From NCBI RefSeq assembly GCF_008693385.1, contig NZ_CP044067.1, forward strand, positions 1,304,501-1,368,500: DNA of 64,000 nucleotides. Reading direction: 5' to 3'. Below are positions 48,982-57,852 of the stretch, piece after piece (positions within the stretch are counted from its first letter, which is position 1; every line of letters begins with the position of its first letter). Position numbers and translations under genes: made by a program. Below the pieces are notes generated by a model. The model made no database searches. It was not told where the DNA came from and saw only the letters and a program-made list of their open reading frames with translations. The DNA comes from Cupriavidus pauculus (lineage in GTDB: Bacteria > Pseudomonadota > Gammaproteobacteria > Burkholderiales > Burkholderiaceae).

Positions 48982-50040
48982 ATGTCGACTGCATTCACAC
49001 CCATCCAGGGCTTCCGCGCCTTCGAGGCCAGCGGCAGATCGCTCCTCGTCGCCGCGGACGCCGACCGCCTGACGGTGCGCGCACAGGGCGCCGCCGAAGC
49101 CGAGGCCAGCTTCGTACTCGTGCCCGCGCAGACGCCCGTGCTGCGGCTGGCCAGCACCACCCTCGATGGCAAGCCGCTGACCGACGCCACACTCGCGGCA
49201 CTGGAGGCCATCACGACGCACTGGGGCGTGCGCACGGTCGGCCTCGATATCGAGCACGCGGCCACGCTCGATGCGTTATCGCGCATGGGCCTCGCCGAAC
49301 CGGCACATGGCCTGCCGCGCGCGCAGCACCAATGCCGGGCCGAGATGCTGTGGCAGCATGCGCCGCTGTGGATGCCGGAGAAAACGCCGTATCCGCTGCG
49401 CTACACGATGACCGGCGAGAAGCGGCATCCCGTGCGTGCCCCCAAACCCGGCGGCACCGTCTACGCGCGCTACATTCCCTGGCTCGGCCGCACGCTCAAG
49501 CTGCGTGCCGCCACGGTAGAGGACGACACCGCGCTGCTGCATCGCTGGATGAACGATCCCGACGTGGCGTACTTCTGGCAGGAGGAAGGCGACGAGGACA
49601 AGCATCGCCGCTATCTGCAGGGGCTCGTCGATGACCCGCACATGCTGCCGCTCGTGGTCAGCCTCGACGACTCTCCGTTCGGCTACTTCGAGATCTACTG
49701 GGGCAAGGAGAACCGTCTGGCGCCGTTCTACGACGCGCACGATCACGACCGTGGCTGGCACGTGCTGATCGGCGAGCCCGCCTTCCGCGGCAAGTCGTTC
49801 CTGACCGCGTGGTTTCCGGCCATCCAGCATTTCCAGTTCCTCGACGATCCGCGCACGCAACGCATCGTCGGCGAACCGCGCGCCGACCATCACCGGCAGA
49901 TCGCCAACCTCGACAAGGCCGGCTTCTCCAAGGTCAAGGAGTTCGATTTCCCGCACAAGCGCGCGATGCTGGTGATGCTGCTGCGCGAGCGTTTCTTTGG
50001 CGAGGGCCTGTACCTGCCGCGCGCCGAGGCCGCGGCCTGA
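48982..50040 (+). CDS. GNAT-family N-hydroxy-amino-acid acetyltransferase (IucB/MbtK-like)
   Basis: 352 residues. The C-terminal half is the siderophore acetyltransferase domain: RHWRMNDPDVAYFW-like segment (LLHRWMNDPDVAYFWQEEGD), PFGYFEIYWGKENRLAPFYD, RGWHVLIGEPAFRGKSFLTA, and DPRTQRIVGEPRADHHRQI, then NLDKAGF. These motifs are shared with aerobactin IucB and related enzymes that acylate N-hydroxylated lysine or ornithine. With the ornithine N-monooxygenase next door it would make N5-acetyl-N5-hydroxyornithine for the NRPS. The ATG at 48982 has GGGA about 8 bases upstream; an in-frame start at 48922 lies within the promoter region. An acyl donor other than acetyl-CoA cannot be excluded. Confidence 0.9.
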   Translation: MSTAFTPIQGFRAFEASGRSLLVAADADRLTVRAQGAAEAEASFVLVPAQTPVLRLASTTLDGKPLTDATLAALEAITTHWGVRTVGLDIEHAATLDALSRMGLAEPAHGLPRAQHQCRAEMLWQHAPLWMPEKTPYPLRYTMTGEKRHPVRAPKPGGTVYARYIPWLGRTLKLRAATVEDDTALLHRWMNDPDVAYFWQEEGDEDKHRRYLQGLVDDPHMLPLVVSLDDSPFGYFEIYWGKENRLAPFYDAHDHDRGWHVLIGEPAFRGKSFLTAWFPAIQHFQFLDDPRTQRIVGEPRADHHRQIANLDKAGFSKVKEFDFPHKRAMLVMLLRERFFGEGLYLPRAEAAA

Positions 50041-50097
50041 GCGTCGCCTGATTGCCGCGCGAGCAGGCGGCCCGGCGACAGCCGGCCGCCTGCATCG

Positions 50098-51486
50098 TCA
50101 TTGCGACATCGGCACCGGTTCGGCCATCGATGCCTGCGCGCGGGACACGGCATCCAGCGCGGGCAGCGCCCCCCCGTCGCCGGCGCCCTGATGCAGCGCC
50201 TCGACGATCTCCTGCGAACGGATCGACAGCACCGACAGCAGCGTATCGCTGAGCCCATGGCTGTCCTCGCAGGCGCCCTGCAGGAAGATCTGCGGCTCGC
50301 ACGACTCGCACGTCTTGAGCCGGTAGCGCCGATCGACGCCAAACCCTTCCGCGGGCAGCAATGCGCCGAGCGGCGCGAGCATGCGCTGGTACGCATCGCG
50401 CCGATAGCCGGTGGCCACCACGACGAGGTCATAGACATGACGCTCGGTGCCGCCCTCCCCGCGATCGCGCAATACACATTCGATGCCGTCGGCCGATGGC
50501 GTCACGAGCTCGATATCGCGGCTGGCCAGCAACGCATGCTGGGCATGCCCGCGTACGCGCTGCTGGTACAGCAGTTGATAGATGCGTTCGATAAGATCCA
50601 GATCCACCACGGAATAGTTGGTGTTGCGGAACTCCTCGAGCATGCGGCGGCGGCGCTCGTCGGGCTGCCAGTAGATATAGTCGGTAAAGCCAGGGTTGAA
50701 GATCTCGTTCACGAACGGGCTGTCGTCGGACGGCTTGAGCGCGCCGCCGCGCATGATCAGCGAGACCGACGCCTCGCCAAAGCGCTGCACGAGGTCCATA
50801 TAGACCTCGGCCGCGCTCTGCCCGCCGCCAATCACCGCCACGCGGCGCGGCCGCAGCCCCGGATTCGCGCGCAGATGCTCGAGGTAACGTGACGAATGGA
50901 CGATGCGCGCATCGCGCACGCCCTCGAACGCGTCCGGCACCAAAGGCTCCCCGCCCACGCCGATGACGAGGTTCCGCGCAAAGCGCTCGTGCAGACGGCC
51001 ATCCGCATCGCGCGAGCGCACCACCAGGCGGCGCACCCCGCCACCGGTACCGGCCGCCGTGGCGGCGGCCGACCCCACGCCATAGTCGGGGAGGATTTCG
51101 ACCACGTCTTCGCCGTAATGGCAGCGGTTCTCGAAATGACCGGCCACCCACGACAGGTAGTCATTGAACTCGAGCCGCGACGGAAAGAACGTCTTCAGGT
51201 TGATGAACGATTCCAGCCGCCCCTTCGCATGCAGATAACTGATGAACGAGTAGGCACTGCGCGGGTTGCGCAGCGTCACGAGGTCCTTCATGAACGAGAT
51301 CTGCATGTCCGCGTCTTCCAGCAGCATGCCCCCATGCCAGACGAACGACGGCTTGCGTTCGATGAACGCGAACTGGGCGCGCGTGCCGTGGCTGGCGGCG
51401 TACTCCTCCATGGCGATGGCGAGCGCCACGTTGGACGGGCCGAAGCCGATGCCCAGAAAGTCGTATTCCATTGCTCGATTGTTCAT
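50098..51486 (-). CDS. L-ornithine N5-monooxygenase (PvdA/SidA/IucD family)
   Basis: About 462 residues. It has the FAD motif GIGFGPSNVALAIA at the N-terminus, the active-site stretch FVWHGGMLLEDADMQISFMK, then DLVTLRNPRSAYSFISYLH, and an NADPH-binding motif VIGGGQSAAEVYMDL. NPGFTDYIYWQP and VVATGY further on are conserved in ornithine hydroxylases. It converts L-ornithine to N5-hydroxyornithine using FAD, NADPH and oxygen, the first step in making the hydroxamate residue. It is transcribed from a TAAAT-N16-CGTC promoter that is back to back with the MbtH promoter. The ATG at 51486 has AAAGGTG upstream; MEYDFLGIG could also start at 51471. Lysine as substrate is possible but less fitting. Confidence 0.93.
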   Translation of the reverse strand: MNNRAMEYDFLGIGFGPSNVALAIAMEEYAASHGTRAQFAFIERKPSFVWHGGMLLEDADMQISFMKDLVTLRNPRSAYSFISYLHAKGRLESFINLKTFFPSRLEFNDYLSWVAGHFENRCHYGEDVVEILPDYGVGSAAATAAGTGGGVRRLVVRSRDADGRLHERFARNLVIGVGGEPLVPDAFEGVRDARIVHSSRYLEHLRANPGLRPRRVAVIGGGQSAAEVYMDLVQRFGEASVSLIMRGGALKPSDDSPFVNEIFNPGFTDYIYWQPDERRRRMLEEFRNTNYSVVDLDLIERIYQLLYQQRVRGHAQHALLASRDIELVTPSADGIECVLRDRGEGGTERHVYDLVVVATGYRRDAYQRMLAPLGALLPAEGFGVDRRYRLKTCESCEPQIFLQGACEDSHGLSDTLLSVLSIRSQEIVEALHQGAGDGGALPALDAVSRAQASMAEPVPMSQ

Positions 51487-51534
51487 GCTGTCGCACCTTT
51501 CTCCGACTGTTCCGATACGGGGTTGTCCCCCAGT

Positions 51535-51559
51535 GACGAACCGGCGCGCGCGATATTTA
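51535..51559 (-). promoter_or_regulatory. ECF sigma promoter of the ornithine monooxygenase gene
   Basis: On the minus strand TAAAT (51559-51555) and CGTC (51538-51535) are 16 bases apart. CGTC ends 48 bases before the start codon at 51486. Its -35 element is 14 bases from that of the divergent MbtH promoter. Confidence 0.75.
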
Positions 51560-51573
51560 CCCCGGCGCCGTGC

Positions 51574-51598
51574 TAAATCCGCACAGGGGCCGTTCGTC
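51574..51598 (+). promoter_or_regulatory. ECF sigma promoter of the MbtH-thioesterase-PPTase-hydroxylase operon
   Basis: TAAAT at 51574-51578 and CGTC at 51595-51598 are separated by exactly 16 bases. CGTC ends 31 bases before the mbtH-like start codon. No other candidate promoter is seen within the four-gene operon. Confidence 0.75.
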
Positions 51599-51629
51599 TA
51601 TGCCATATCGACACCGGGAGACCGACAAC

Positions 51630-51851
51630 ATGAGCATCGACAGCGACACCATCGATTTCCACGTCGTGATCAACGACGAGCAGCAATATTCGATCTGGCC
51701 CGCCTATCGCCCCGTACCCGCGGGCTGGCGGACCGTGGGCGTCACCGCGCCGCGCGCGCAGTGCCTGGCCTATATCGAGGAGCACTGGACCGACATGCGC
51801 CCGGCCACCCTGCGCGCCCAGATGGACGGCACAGCCGCCGGCACGCACTGA
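51630..51851 (+). CDS. MbtH-like protein
   Basis: 73 residues with the family signature: INDEQQYSIWPAYRPVPAGW, then RTVG and CLAYIEEHWTDMRP. MbtH proteins bind adenylation domains and help their folding and activity. The ATG at 51630 follows GGGAG by 9 bases; an upstream in-frame start would run through the promoter. It is the first gene of a tight operon with the thioesterase, phosphopantetheinyl transferase and hydroxylase genes, and should serve the A domains of the four NRPS proteins. Confidence 0.95.
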   Translation: MSIDSDTIDFHVVINDEQQYSIWPAYRPVPAGWRTVGVTAPRAQCLAYIEEHWTDMRPATLRAQMDGTAAGTH

Positions 51852-51864
51852 CGGACCCCGCACG

Positions 51865-52617
51865 ATGCACGATCCCGTGACGCTCTGGTGCCTGCCCAAT
51901 GCGGGCGCCAGTGCCGCGCTCTACGCGGGTTGGCGCCGTCATCTGCCTGCCGTGGCAGGGCAACCGCCAGAGCCTGCGCTCCGGGTTGCGCCGCTGGAGT
52001 TGCCAGGACGCGGCGCGCGCGCGGCCGAGCCGCTGTGCGAGGACTTCGGCGCGCTATGCGACGACCTCGAACACGCGCTGACGCGTCAGCTTTTGCCCGG
52101 TCAGCCCTATGCACTGTTCGGGCACAGCATGGGCGCGCTGCTCGCGCACGAACTCGCCCACCGGCTGCGTGACCGGCATCCGCCGCGCGCGCTGTTCGTG
52201 GCGGGCGCCGCCGCACCCGCGCTGCGCGACCCCTCGCGGTTTGCCGGGCCGCTCGACGACGCGAGCCTGCTCGCGCAGATGCGGGCGCTTGGCGGCACGC
52301 CGCGCGAACTGCTCGACGATCCCGAGATGATGGCCATCGCCTTGCCGATCCTGCGCGCCGACTATCGCGCGTGCGCCAGCTATCGGCCGCGTGCCACGGC
52401 GCCACTCGCGTGCGCGCTGCATGCGTTTGGCGGACGCGACGATCGTGCGGTCGGACAGGCCATTACCGGCTGGCGTTGCGAGTCCACCGGGCCGACCTCG
52501 GTCACGTGGTACGACGGCGGGCATTTCTTCGTGCGCGACGCCGTGCCGGACCTGCTCGCGCGCATGGCGCGCCTGCTTGCGGACAGCCGCGTGCCGGATG
52601 CCGTCGCGCCATGCTGA
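51865..52617 (+). CDS. Type II thioesterase for NRPS editing
   Basis: 250 residues with an alpha/beta-hydrolase fold: oxyanion region LPNAGASAALYAGW, nucleophile motif GHSMG (YALFGHSMGALLAHEL), a Gly-Gly-Arg-Asp-Asp segment that carries the acid, and a catalytic His in GGHFF. Stand-alone enzymes of this kind clear wrongly loaded or stalled carrier domains. It starts 13 bases after the MbtH-like gene, and its stop codon overlaps the start of the next gene by 7 bases. It is distinct from the terminal TE domain of NRPS4. Confidence 0.93.
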   Translation: MHDPVTLWCLPNAGASAALYAGWRRHLPAVAGQPPEPALRVAPLELPGRGARAAEPLCEDFGALCDDLEHALTRQLLPGQPYALFGHSMGALLAHELAHRLRDRHPPRALFVAGAAAPALRDPSRFAGPLDDASLLAQMRALGGTPRELLDDPEMMAIALPILRADYRACASYRPRATAPLACALHAFGGRDDRAVGQAITGWRCESTGPTSVTWYDGGHFFVRDAVPDLLARMARLLADSRVPDAVAPC

Positions 52618-53363
52618 TCGAGAACACGTTCCAAGGCACGGAGGAAGACGCGGTGCGTTGGTGGCTCGTGCATATTCCCACCGCGCACGAACCGCCGGAC
52701 GACCTGCTGGCCGACCTCGGCGATGCGGAGCATCAGCGTCTGCGCCAGTACCGGCAGCGCGCCGATCGCGCGCGCTTCGCCACCGTGCGCGGCACGTTGC
52801 GCAGGCTGCTGGCCAGCCGCCTCGGCACCTCGCCGCGCGATGTGCCATTCGAGACCGGCGCGCGCGGCAAGCCACGCCTCGGCCGCGGCGCGGGCGGATG
52901 GTGCTTCAACGTCTCGCACAGCGGTGCATGGGGCGCGATTGCCATGGCGCCGGACACCGCATGCGAGGCCGTGGGCATCGATCTCGAGCAGTGCGCGCCC
53001 GTTGCACCGCTGCCGCTCGCGCAGGTCACGTTCTCCGCGCGCGAAACGGCAAGCCTGGCCGCGCTGGCCGACGACGCCGCGCGCATGGACCGCTTCTACA
53101 CGCTATGGACCGTAAGGGAGGCCTATGCCAAGGCCACCGCCATGGGCATCGCCGATCCGCGCTGGCAGGCGACGACCTTCGTCCCGGGCGCATCCCGCGC
53201 CTGGCATGCCGACGACGGCGGCACCACGCGCGTGTGGTCGCTCGCGCTCCCGAACGATTGCGCGGAGCTCCGGCACTATCGGGCGGCCATCGCACTGTCG
53301 CCAACGGTCTCCCCCGCGCATTCGCGCCAGACCATCACACCCAACGACAAGAGGTTCGCATGA
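52611..53363 (+). CDS. Sfp-type 4'-phosphopantetheinyl transferase
   Basis: 250 residues. The transferase motifs are FNVSHSGAWGAIAMA, AVGIDLEQ (metal-binding Asp and Glu) and WTVREAYAKATAMG. In the last motif the usual Lys of WxxKEA is Arg, a conservative change. It would attach the phosphopantetheine arm to the nine carrier domains of this locus. The ATG at 52611 overlaps the thioesterase stop, and its own stop overlaps the start of the hydroxylase gene by 4 bases, so translation is coupled throughout. Confidence 0.93.
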   Translation: MLIENTFQGTEEDAVRWWLVHIPTAHEPPDDLLADLGDAEHQRLRQYRQRADRARFATVRGTLRRLLASRLGTSPRDVPFETGARGKPRLGRGAGGWCFNVSHSGAWGAIAMAPDTACEAVGIDLEQCAPVAPLPLAQVTFSARETASLAALADDAARMDRFYTLWTVREAYAKATAMGIADPRWQATTFVPGASRAWHADDGGTTRVWSLALPNDCAELRHYRAAIALSPTVSPAHSRQTITPNDKRFA

Positions 53364-54337
53364 CCGATCTTTCGCAACCGACGCCCGCCATCCTGCAGGG
53401 CGAACTGCCGCGCATCGTCAGCGCCACGCGGGCGGGCGAATCGTTGCTCGAGGCACTGCCGCGCCTGCGGGCCGATATCGAAGCCACGCTGCTTACCGTG
53501 GGCGGCGTCCTGCTGCGCGGCTTCGACGTCGGCGGTGCCGAAGGCTTCCGCGCGTTCGCGGCGGGCTTTGGCCATCCGCTGCTGACTTACGAGTTCGGCT
53601 CCACGCCGCGGAGCCAGGTCACGGGCGGCGTCTACACGTCCACCGAGTACCCCGCGCACCAGTCCATTCCCCTGCATAACGAGCAGGCGTACACGCGCGA
53701 CTGGCCCATGAAGATCTGGTTCTATTGCGAGACCGCGGCACCGGTCGGCGGCGAAACGCCGATTGCCGACAGCCGGGCGATCTATCGCGCCGTGGACGCC
53801 GGCACGCGCGAACGCTTTGCCTCGCGCGGGCTCATGTATGTGCGCAACTACGGCAACGGGCTCGACGTGCCCTGGCAGCAGGTGTTCAACACCGGGGAAC
53901 GGTCCGAAGTGGAAGCGTACTGCGCGCGCCATCGGATCGCGTGCGAATGGAAGGACGATGGCGAACTGCGCACACGACAGTTGGTACAGGGCGTCGCGAC
54001 GCATCCCGTCACGGGCGACCCGGTCTGGTTCAACCAGGCGCACCTGTTCCACGCCTCGGCGCTGACGGAGGAGATGCGCGAGGTACTGGTCGATGCGGTC
54101 GGGGCCGACAATCTGCCGCGCGACGTGTTCTATGGCGACGGCACGCCCATCGCCGACGCCGAGCTCGATGCCGTGCGCGGCGTGCTGGACGCGCACAAGA
54201 TCGTATTCCCCTGGCAGCAGGGCGACGTGGTGATGCTGGACAACATGCTGACCGCGCACGCGCGCGAGCCGTTCAGCGGTCCGCGCAAGGTGATCGTGGC
54301 CATGGCGCAGGCGCACGGGGCCGCACCGCCGTTGTGA
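53360..54337 (+). CDS. SyrP-like Fe(II)/2-oxoglutarate-dependent hydroxylase, probable aspartate beta-hydroxylase
   Basis: 325 residues of the TauD/SyrP superfamily. Metal ligands are visible as the His and Glu of PLHNEQAY (near residue 110) and a distal His in NMLTAHAREPF, followed by the 2-oxoglutarate-binding Arg region SGPRKVIVA. GETPIADSRAIYRAVD and VWFNQAHLFH are also typical of SyrP-type enzymes, which hydroxylate carrier-bound amino acids. With three aspartate-type A domains in the NRPS, hydroxylation of Asp to beta-hydroxy-Asp, an iron ligand and photoreactive group in cupriachelin-type siderophores, is the best fit. Which Asp residues are modified cannot be read from the sequence. 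Confidence 0.88.
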   Translation: MTDLSQPTPAILQGELPRIVSATRAGESLLEALPRLRADIEATLLTVGGVLLRGFDVGGAEGFRAFAAGFGHPLLTYEFGSTPRSQVTGGVYTSTEYPAHQSIPLHNEQAYTRDWPMKIWFYCETAAPVGGETPIADSRAIYRAVDAGTRERFASRGLMYVRNYGNGLDVPWQQVFNTGERSEVEAYCARHRIACEWKDDGELRTRQLVQGVATHPVTGDPVWFNQAHLFHASALTEEMREVLVDAVGADNLPRDVFYGDGTPIADAELDAVRGVLDAHKIVFPWQQGDVVMLDNMLTAHAREPFSGPRKVIVAMAQAHGAAPPL

Positions 54338-54397
54338 CGGGTTGCGCGCGGTAATCTGCGACAATGCTGGCCGGTCTACTTCGCACATCAGGGTGAC

Positions 54398-55504
54398 ATG
54401 GCTTCGAGTCGGGAAAAGCAGCCGGGCGCAACCCCACCCGCCAGCGTCATGGCGGCACCGCGCCGTGCGCCCACTGCGCACGATGTGGCGGCGCTCGCGG
54501 GCGTTTCGCAGTCGGCCGTCTCGCGCTGCTTCACACCCGGGGCCAGCATCTCCGAGGAGACCCGGCAACGCGTGCAGGCGGCGGCCGAACAGCTCGGCTA
54601 CCGCCCCAACCTGATCGCGCGCTCGCTGATCAAGCGCCGGTCGACGATCATCGGCGTGGTGATTCCCGGCCTGCAGAACCCGTTCTACGCGGCGATGCTC
54701 GAAGCCCTGTCCGCCGACCTCGCCACCGCCGGCTATCGCATCCTGCTCTTCAACGCCCCCGCGCGCGGCACGCCCGATCCCGTGCTCGACGAGATGCTCA
54801 ACTACCGCGTCGATGCGTTGATCCTCGTCTCGTCGTCGCTCTCGTCAGGGCTCGCCGACGAATGCCAGAAGATCGGCCTGCCGGTGGTGCAGCTCAACCG
54901 CACCACCGAACGCAGCACGGTCTCGAGCGTGGTCGGCGACAACCACGGCGGCGCGGAAGCAATTGCTCGCTTTCTGCTCGCCTGCGAACACGAGCGCTTT
55001 GCGTTTATCGCCGGACTGGAGACCTCGTCCACGGGCAAGGCGCGCGAGGCCGCGTTTCTCGGCACGCTCGGCGCCGCCGGCAAGCCCGTGGCGCGCGGGG
55101 TGGCGAATTACGCGTTCGAAGAGGCCGAGGGCATCGCACGGCAGATGCTCGGCGGCGCCAATCCGCCCGATGCGATCTTCTGCGCCAGCGACCATATGGC
55201 CATCGCCGCGCTGGGTGTAGCGCGCACGGAGTTCGGGCTCACCATTGGCCGCGACATTTCCATCGTCGGGTTCGACGATATCCAGATGGCGGGCTGGCCG
55301 CAGATCTCGCTGACGACGTACCGCCAGCCGGTGCGCGCAATGTCGTCACGTGCGGTGGCCATGATCGAAGCGCAATTACAGGGCACGGGCACCGGCTCCG
55401 GGCTCAGCGAAGTCGTGCCCGGCGATCTGGTCGTGCGCGGCTCCACGCGCGAGCCGGCGCATGGCGTGATCGACCTCGGATACGAGCGCGTCTGGCGCCC
55501 ATGA
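54398..55504 (+). CDS. LacI/GalR-family transcriptional regulator
   Basis: 368 residues. After a 25-residue polar extension comes the helix-turn-helix TAHDVAALAGVSQSAVSRCF and hinge region (GYRPNLIARSLIKRRS), then a periplasmic-binding-like effector domain (IIGVVIPGLQNPFYAAMLEA, then GDNHGGAEAIARFLL, SDHMAIAALG and ISIVGFDDIQMAGW). AGGGTG precedes the ATG. It starts 60 bases after the hydroxylase gene but has no obvious link to iron; the ligand and targets are unknown. It probably marks the edge of the siderophore island. Confidence 0.92.
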   Translation: MASSREKQPGATPPASVMAAPRRAPTAHDVAALAGVSQSAVSRCFTPGASISEETRQRVQAAAEQLGYRPNLIARSLIKRRSTIIGVVIPGLQNPFYAAMLEALSADLATAGYRILLFNAPARGTPDPVLDEMLNYRVDALILVSSSLSSGLADECQKIGLPVVQLNRTTERSTVSSVVGDNHGGAEAIARFLLACEHERFAFIAGLETSSTGKAREAAFLGTLGAAGKPVARGVANYAFEEAEGIARQMLGGANPPDAIFCASDHMAIAALGVARTEFGLTIGRDISIVGFDDIQMAGWPQISLTTYRQPVRAMSSRAVAMIEAQLQGTGTGSGLSEVVPGDLVVRGSTREPAHGVIDLGYERVWRP

Positions 55505-55510
55505 GGGTGC

Positions 55511-55528
55511 CGGCAGCCTAGGCTGCCG
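55511..55528. terminator. Palindrome between convergent LacI and LysR genes, possible bidirectional terminator
   Basis: CGGCAGCCTAGGCTGCCG is a perfect 18-base palindrome (stem of about 7 pairs around CTAG) lying at the two converging gene ends; the LysR stop codon is inside it. There is no long T-tract, so termination strength is uncertain. Confidence 0.45.
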
Positions 55529-56414
55529 AGAATTTCGCCCCGACTTCCAGCAGCCACGTGGTGAACGCCACGATCGCGGGTTCCTCGCGGCGCGCGTTGT
55601 GCACATAGCAGCCGTATCGCCATGCGGGTAGCGCGGGCCCCTCGAACGGAAAGACGAGGCGCCCTTCCCTGACATCGAGCGCCACGAGCGCCGTGGGGCC
55701 CATGGCGATCCCCAGCCCGTCGATCGCGGCCTGCAGCGTCAGATAGAAATGGTCGAGCTGCAGCGACTGGCCGCCGGCCAGTTGCGGGCTGCCGCATGCC
55801 GTAAGCCATTGCGCCCAGAGCTCCGGATAGGTCGCGGTATGCAGCAGCGTGTGATGCGCGAGGTCCGACACGTCGCGAATCGGATGCGCCTGGAGCACCT
55901 TCGGCGAACACACGGGCAGCCGCACCTCCGTCAGGAATTCGGTGACGACATACCCCGCGGGCTGCTGCTCGCCGCCGCGAATGGCCACGTCGAACGGCTC
56001 GCGCACACGCTCGATGGGCTCGTCCGAGGTCGTCAGACGGACCTCGATCGACGGATGGGTCAGCTGGAAATTCGATAGCTGCGGCAACAGCCAGCGCAGG
56101 GCGAACGTGGTGGGCGCGTTGACGCGGATGACCTGCTGGCGCGTGGCCTTCAGTTGCTCCGCGGTGGCGAGCGCGAGCCGGTCCAGCGCGGCCGATACCT
56201 CGGACAGATACCGGCGCCCAAGCGGCGTCAGGACCACGCGCCGGCCTACCCGGTCGAACAGCCCATGCCCGAGCCACGACTCCAGTTGCGCCACCTGCCG
56301 GCTGACCGCGCCATGGGTCACGGACAGCTCGTCCGCGGCGGCGCTGAAGCTCTCGAGGCGCGCGGCGGCCTCGAAGACGCGGACGGCGTTCAGTGGCGGC
56401 AATCGGCGCGGCAT
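55518..56414 (-). CDS. LysR-family transcriptional regulator, GcvA-like
   Basis: 298 residues. The N-terminal winged helix-turn-helix reads [20 protein letters not shown], then [19 protein letters not shown], the GcvA subgroup pattern, followed by an effector domain ([20 protein letters not shown] and FDVAIRGG). It is divergent from the adenylosuccinate synthetase gene with about 136 bases between them, so it may regulate that gene. The effector is unknown. Confidence 0.92.
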   Translation of the reverse strand: MPRRLPPLNAVRVFEAAARLESFSAAADELSVTHGAVSRQVAQLESWLGHGLFDRVGRRVVLTPLGRRYLSEVSAALDRLALATAEQLKATRQQVIRVNAPTTFALRWLLPQLSNFQLTHPSIEVRLTTSDEPIERVREPFDVAIRGGEQQPAGYVVTEFLTEVRLPVCSPKVLQAHPIRDVSDLAHHTLLHTATYPELWAQWLTACGSPQLAGGQSLQLDHFYLTLQAAIDGLGIAMGPTALVALDVREGRLVFPFEGPALPAWRYGCYVHNARREEPAIVAFTTWLLEVGAKFSAA

Positions 56415-56550
56415 CGTCTATGTGAGTTTTCCTGACAAGAACGCTGAGTTTATATCGATTTTCATCGGCGTGGATGGCGGCTACATTTCGTCCGCAGGAC
56501 ACGGCATGGCGTCGGACCTGTCTCTTTTCATCACAACAGGAGCTGATCGG

Positions 56551-57843
56551 ATGTCGAACGTCGTGGTAGTGGGCGCACAGTGGGGCGATGAAGGAAAGGG
56601 CCGGATCGTGGACTGGCTCGCGGAGCGCGCGGATATCGTCGCCCGTTACAACGGCGGCCATAATGCGGGCCATACGCTCGTGATCGACGGCAAGACCTAC
56701 AAGCTCGCGCTGCTGCCGAGCGGCGTGGTGCGCGGCAAGCGCGGCGTCATCGGCAATGGCGTGGCGCTCGATCCCGAAGCGCTGCTCGCCGAGATCGCGC
56801 GCATGGAGGCGCTTGGCGTGCGCATCACGCCCGATCTGCTGCAGATCGCCGAGACCGCGACGCTCGTGCTGCCCATTCACCGGGCCATCGATGCCGCGCA
56901 GGAACAATTGCGGACGCGCCTGCAGGAGTGCCCGCTCGGGACCACGCTGCGCGGCATCGGCCCGGCCTACGAAGACAAGGTGGGCCGCCGCGCGCTGCGG
57001 GTCTGCGACCTCGCCAATCCCGAATACCTGTCGGCACGGCTCGACCTGCTGCTGGCGCACCACAATGCATGGTTCCGCGGCCTGGGTCTGGAGACGTTCG
57101 AGAAGGCGCCGCTGCTGGATGCCCTGCTCGCCATGGCGCCGAAGGTCCTGCCGTTCGTCGGCCGCGTGTGGGAGCAACTTGACGTTGCCCACCGCGATGG
57201 CCAGTCGGTCGTATTCGAAGGTTCGCAGGCCGTGATGCTCGATATCGACTGGGGGAGCTATCCGTACGTGACGTCGTCGAGCACGGTGGCCGCGGGCGCG
57301 GCCAGCGGCACCGGTATCGCGCCGTCGCGCATCGGGCATGTGCTCGGCGTGAGCAAGGTCTATGCAACGCGCGTGGGCGAAGGTCCGTTCGTGTCGGAGC
57401 TCGACGGCGAACTCGGCGGGATGCTGCGCGATCGCGGCCGCGAGTATGGCGTGAACACGGGGCGTCCGCGCCGTTGCGGCTGGCTCGATGCGGTGCAGCT
57501 GCGGCAGGCCGTCAAGGTGGGCGGCATCGACCGCCTGGCGCTGACCAAGCTCGACGTGCTCGACGGCTTTGCTTCCATCAGCCTCTGCGTCGGCTACGAA
57601 CGCGATGGCCAGCGCATCGACTACATTCCCGCGAGCGATGCCGCGCTGGCTGGGGTACGGCCCGTGCTGCGCGAGTTTGCCGGCTGGTCGCGGCCGACGC
57701 AGGGCGCGCGCACGATGGATGCGCTGCCTGCGGAGGCAGTGGCGCTGATCGAGGCGATCGAGGCCGAAGTCGGCGTGCCGGTGACGATGGTTACCACCGG
57801 CGCGGAGCGGGACGACGTGATCGTTCGCAACGCCGCCGTCTAG
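56551..57843 (+). CDS. purA: Adenylosuccinate synthetase, divergent copy
   Basis: 430 residues, the normal length. It joins IMP and aspartate using GTP. Motifs: the GTP-binding loop [17 protein letters not shown] (last Lys of GDEGKGK is Arg), [72 protein letters not shown] and [14 protein letters not shown] lies 9 bases upstream of the ATG at 56551; the frame is open further upstream, but that part is not conserved. Several segments differ clearly from my memory of the housekeeping enzyme of Burkholderiales, and the neighbours are not purine genes, so this is probably a second copy. The LysR gene is divergent. Confidence 0.9.
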   Translation: MSNVVVVGAQWGDEGKGRIVDWLAERADIVARYNGGHNAGHTLVIDGKTYKLALLPSGVVRGKRGVIGNGVALDPEALLAEIARMEALGVRITPDLLQIAETATLVLPIHRAIDAAQEQLRTRLQECPLGTTLRGIGPAYEDKVGRRALRVCDLANPEYLSARLDLLLAHHNAWFRGLGLETFEKAPLLDALLAMAPKVLPFVGRVWEQLDVAHRDGQSVVFEGSQAVMLDIDWGSYPYVTSSSTVAAGAASGTGIAPSRIGHVLGVSKVYATRVGEGPFVSELDGELGGMLRDRGREYGVNTGRPRRCGWLDAVQLRQAVKVGGIDRLALTKLDVLDGFASISLCVGYERDGQRIDYIPASDAALAGVRPVLREFAGWSRPTQGARTMDALPAEAVALIEAIEAEVGVPVTMVTTGAERDDVIVRNAAV

Positions 57844-57852
57844 GCACGGCGC

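Noticed and set aside
46079..49072. 997-codon plus-strand frame running from the end of NRPS4 through the 46-bp repeat into the PepSY region
   Set aside because: It reads NRPS4 in the wrong frame, then the minisatellite, then the antisense of the PepSY gene. The 46-base unit simply lacks stop codons in all frames.
54398..55504. LacI regulator as part of the siderophore cluster
   Set aside because: It follows the hydroxylase on the same strand but has its own ribosome site, no ECF-type or Fur site, and belongs to a family that usually senses sugars or related metabolites. I leave it outside the island.
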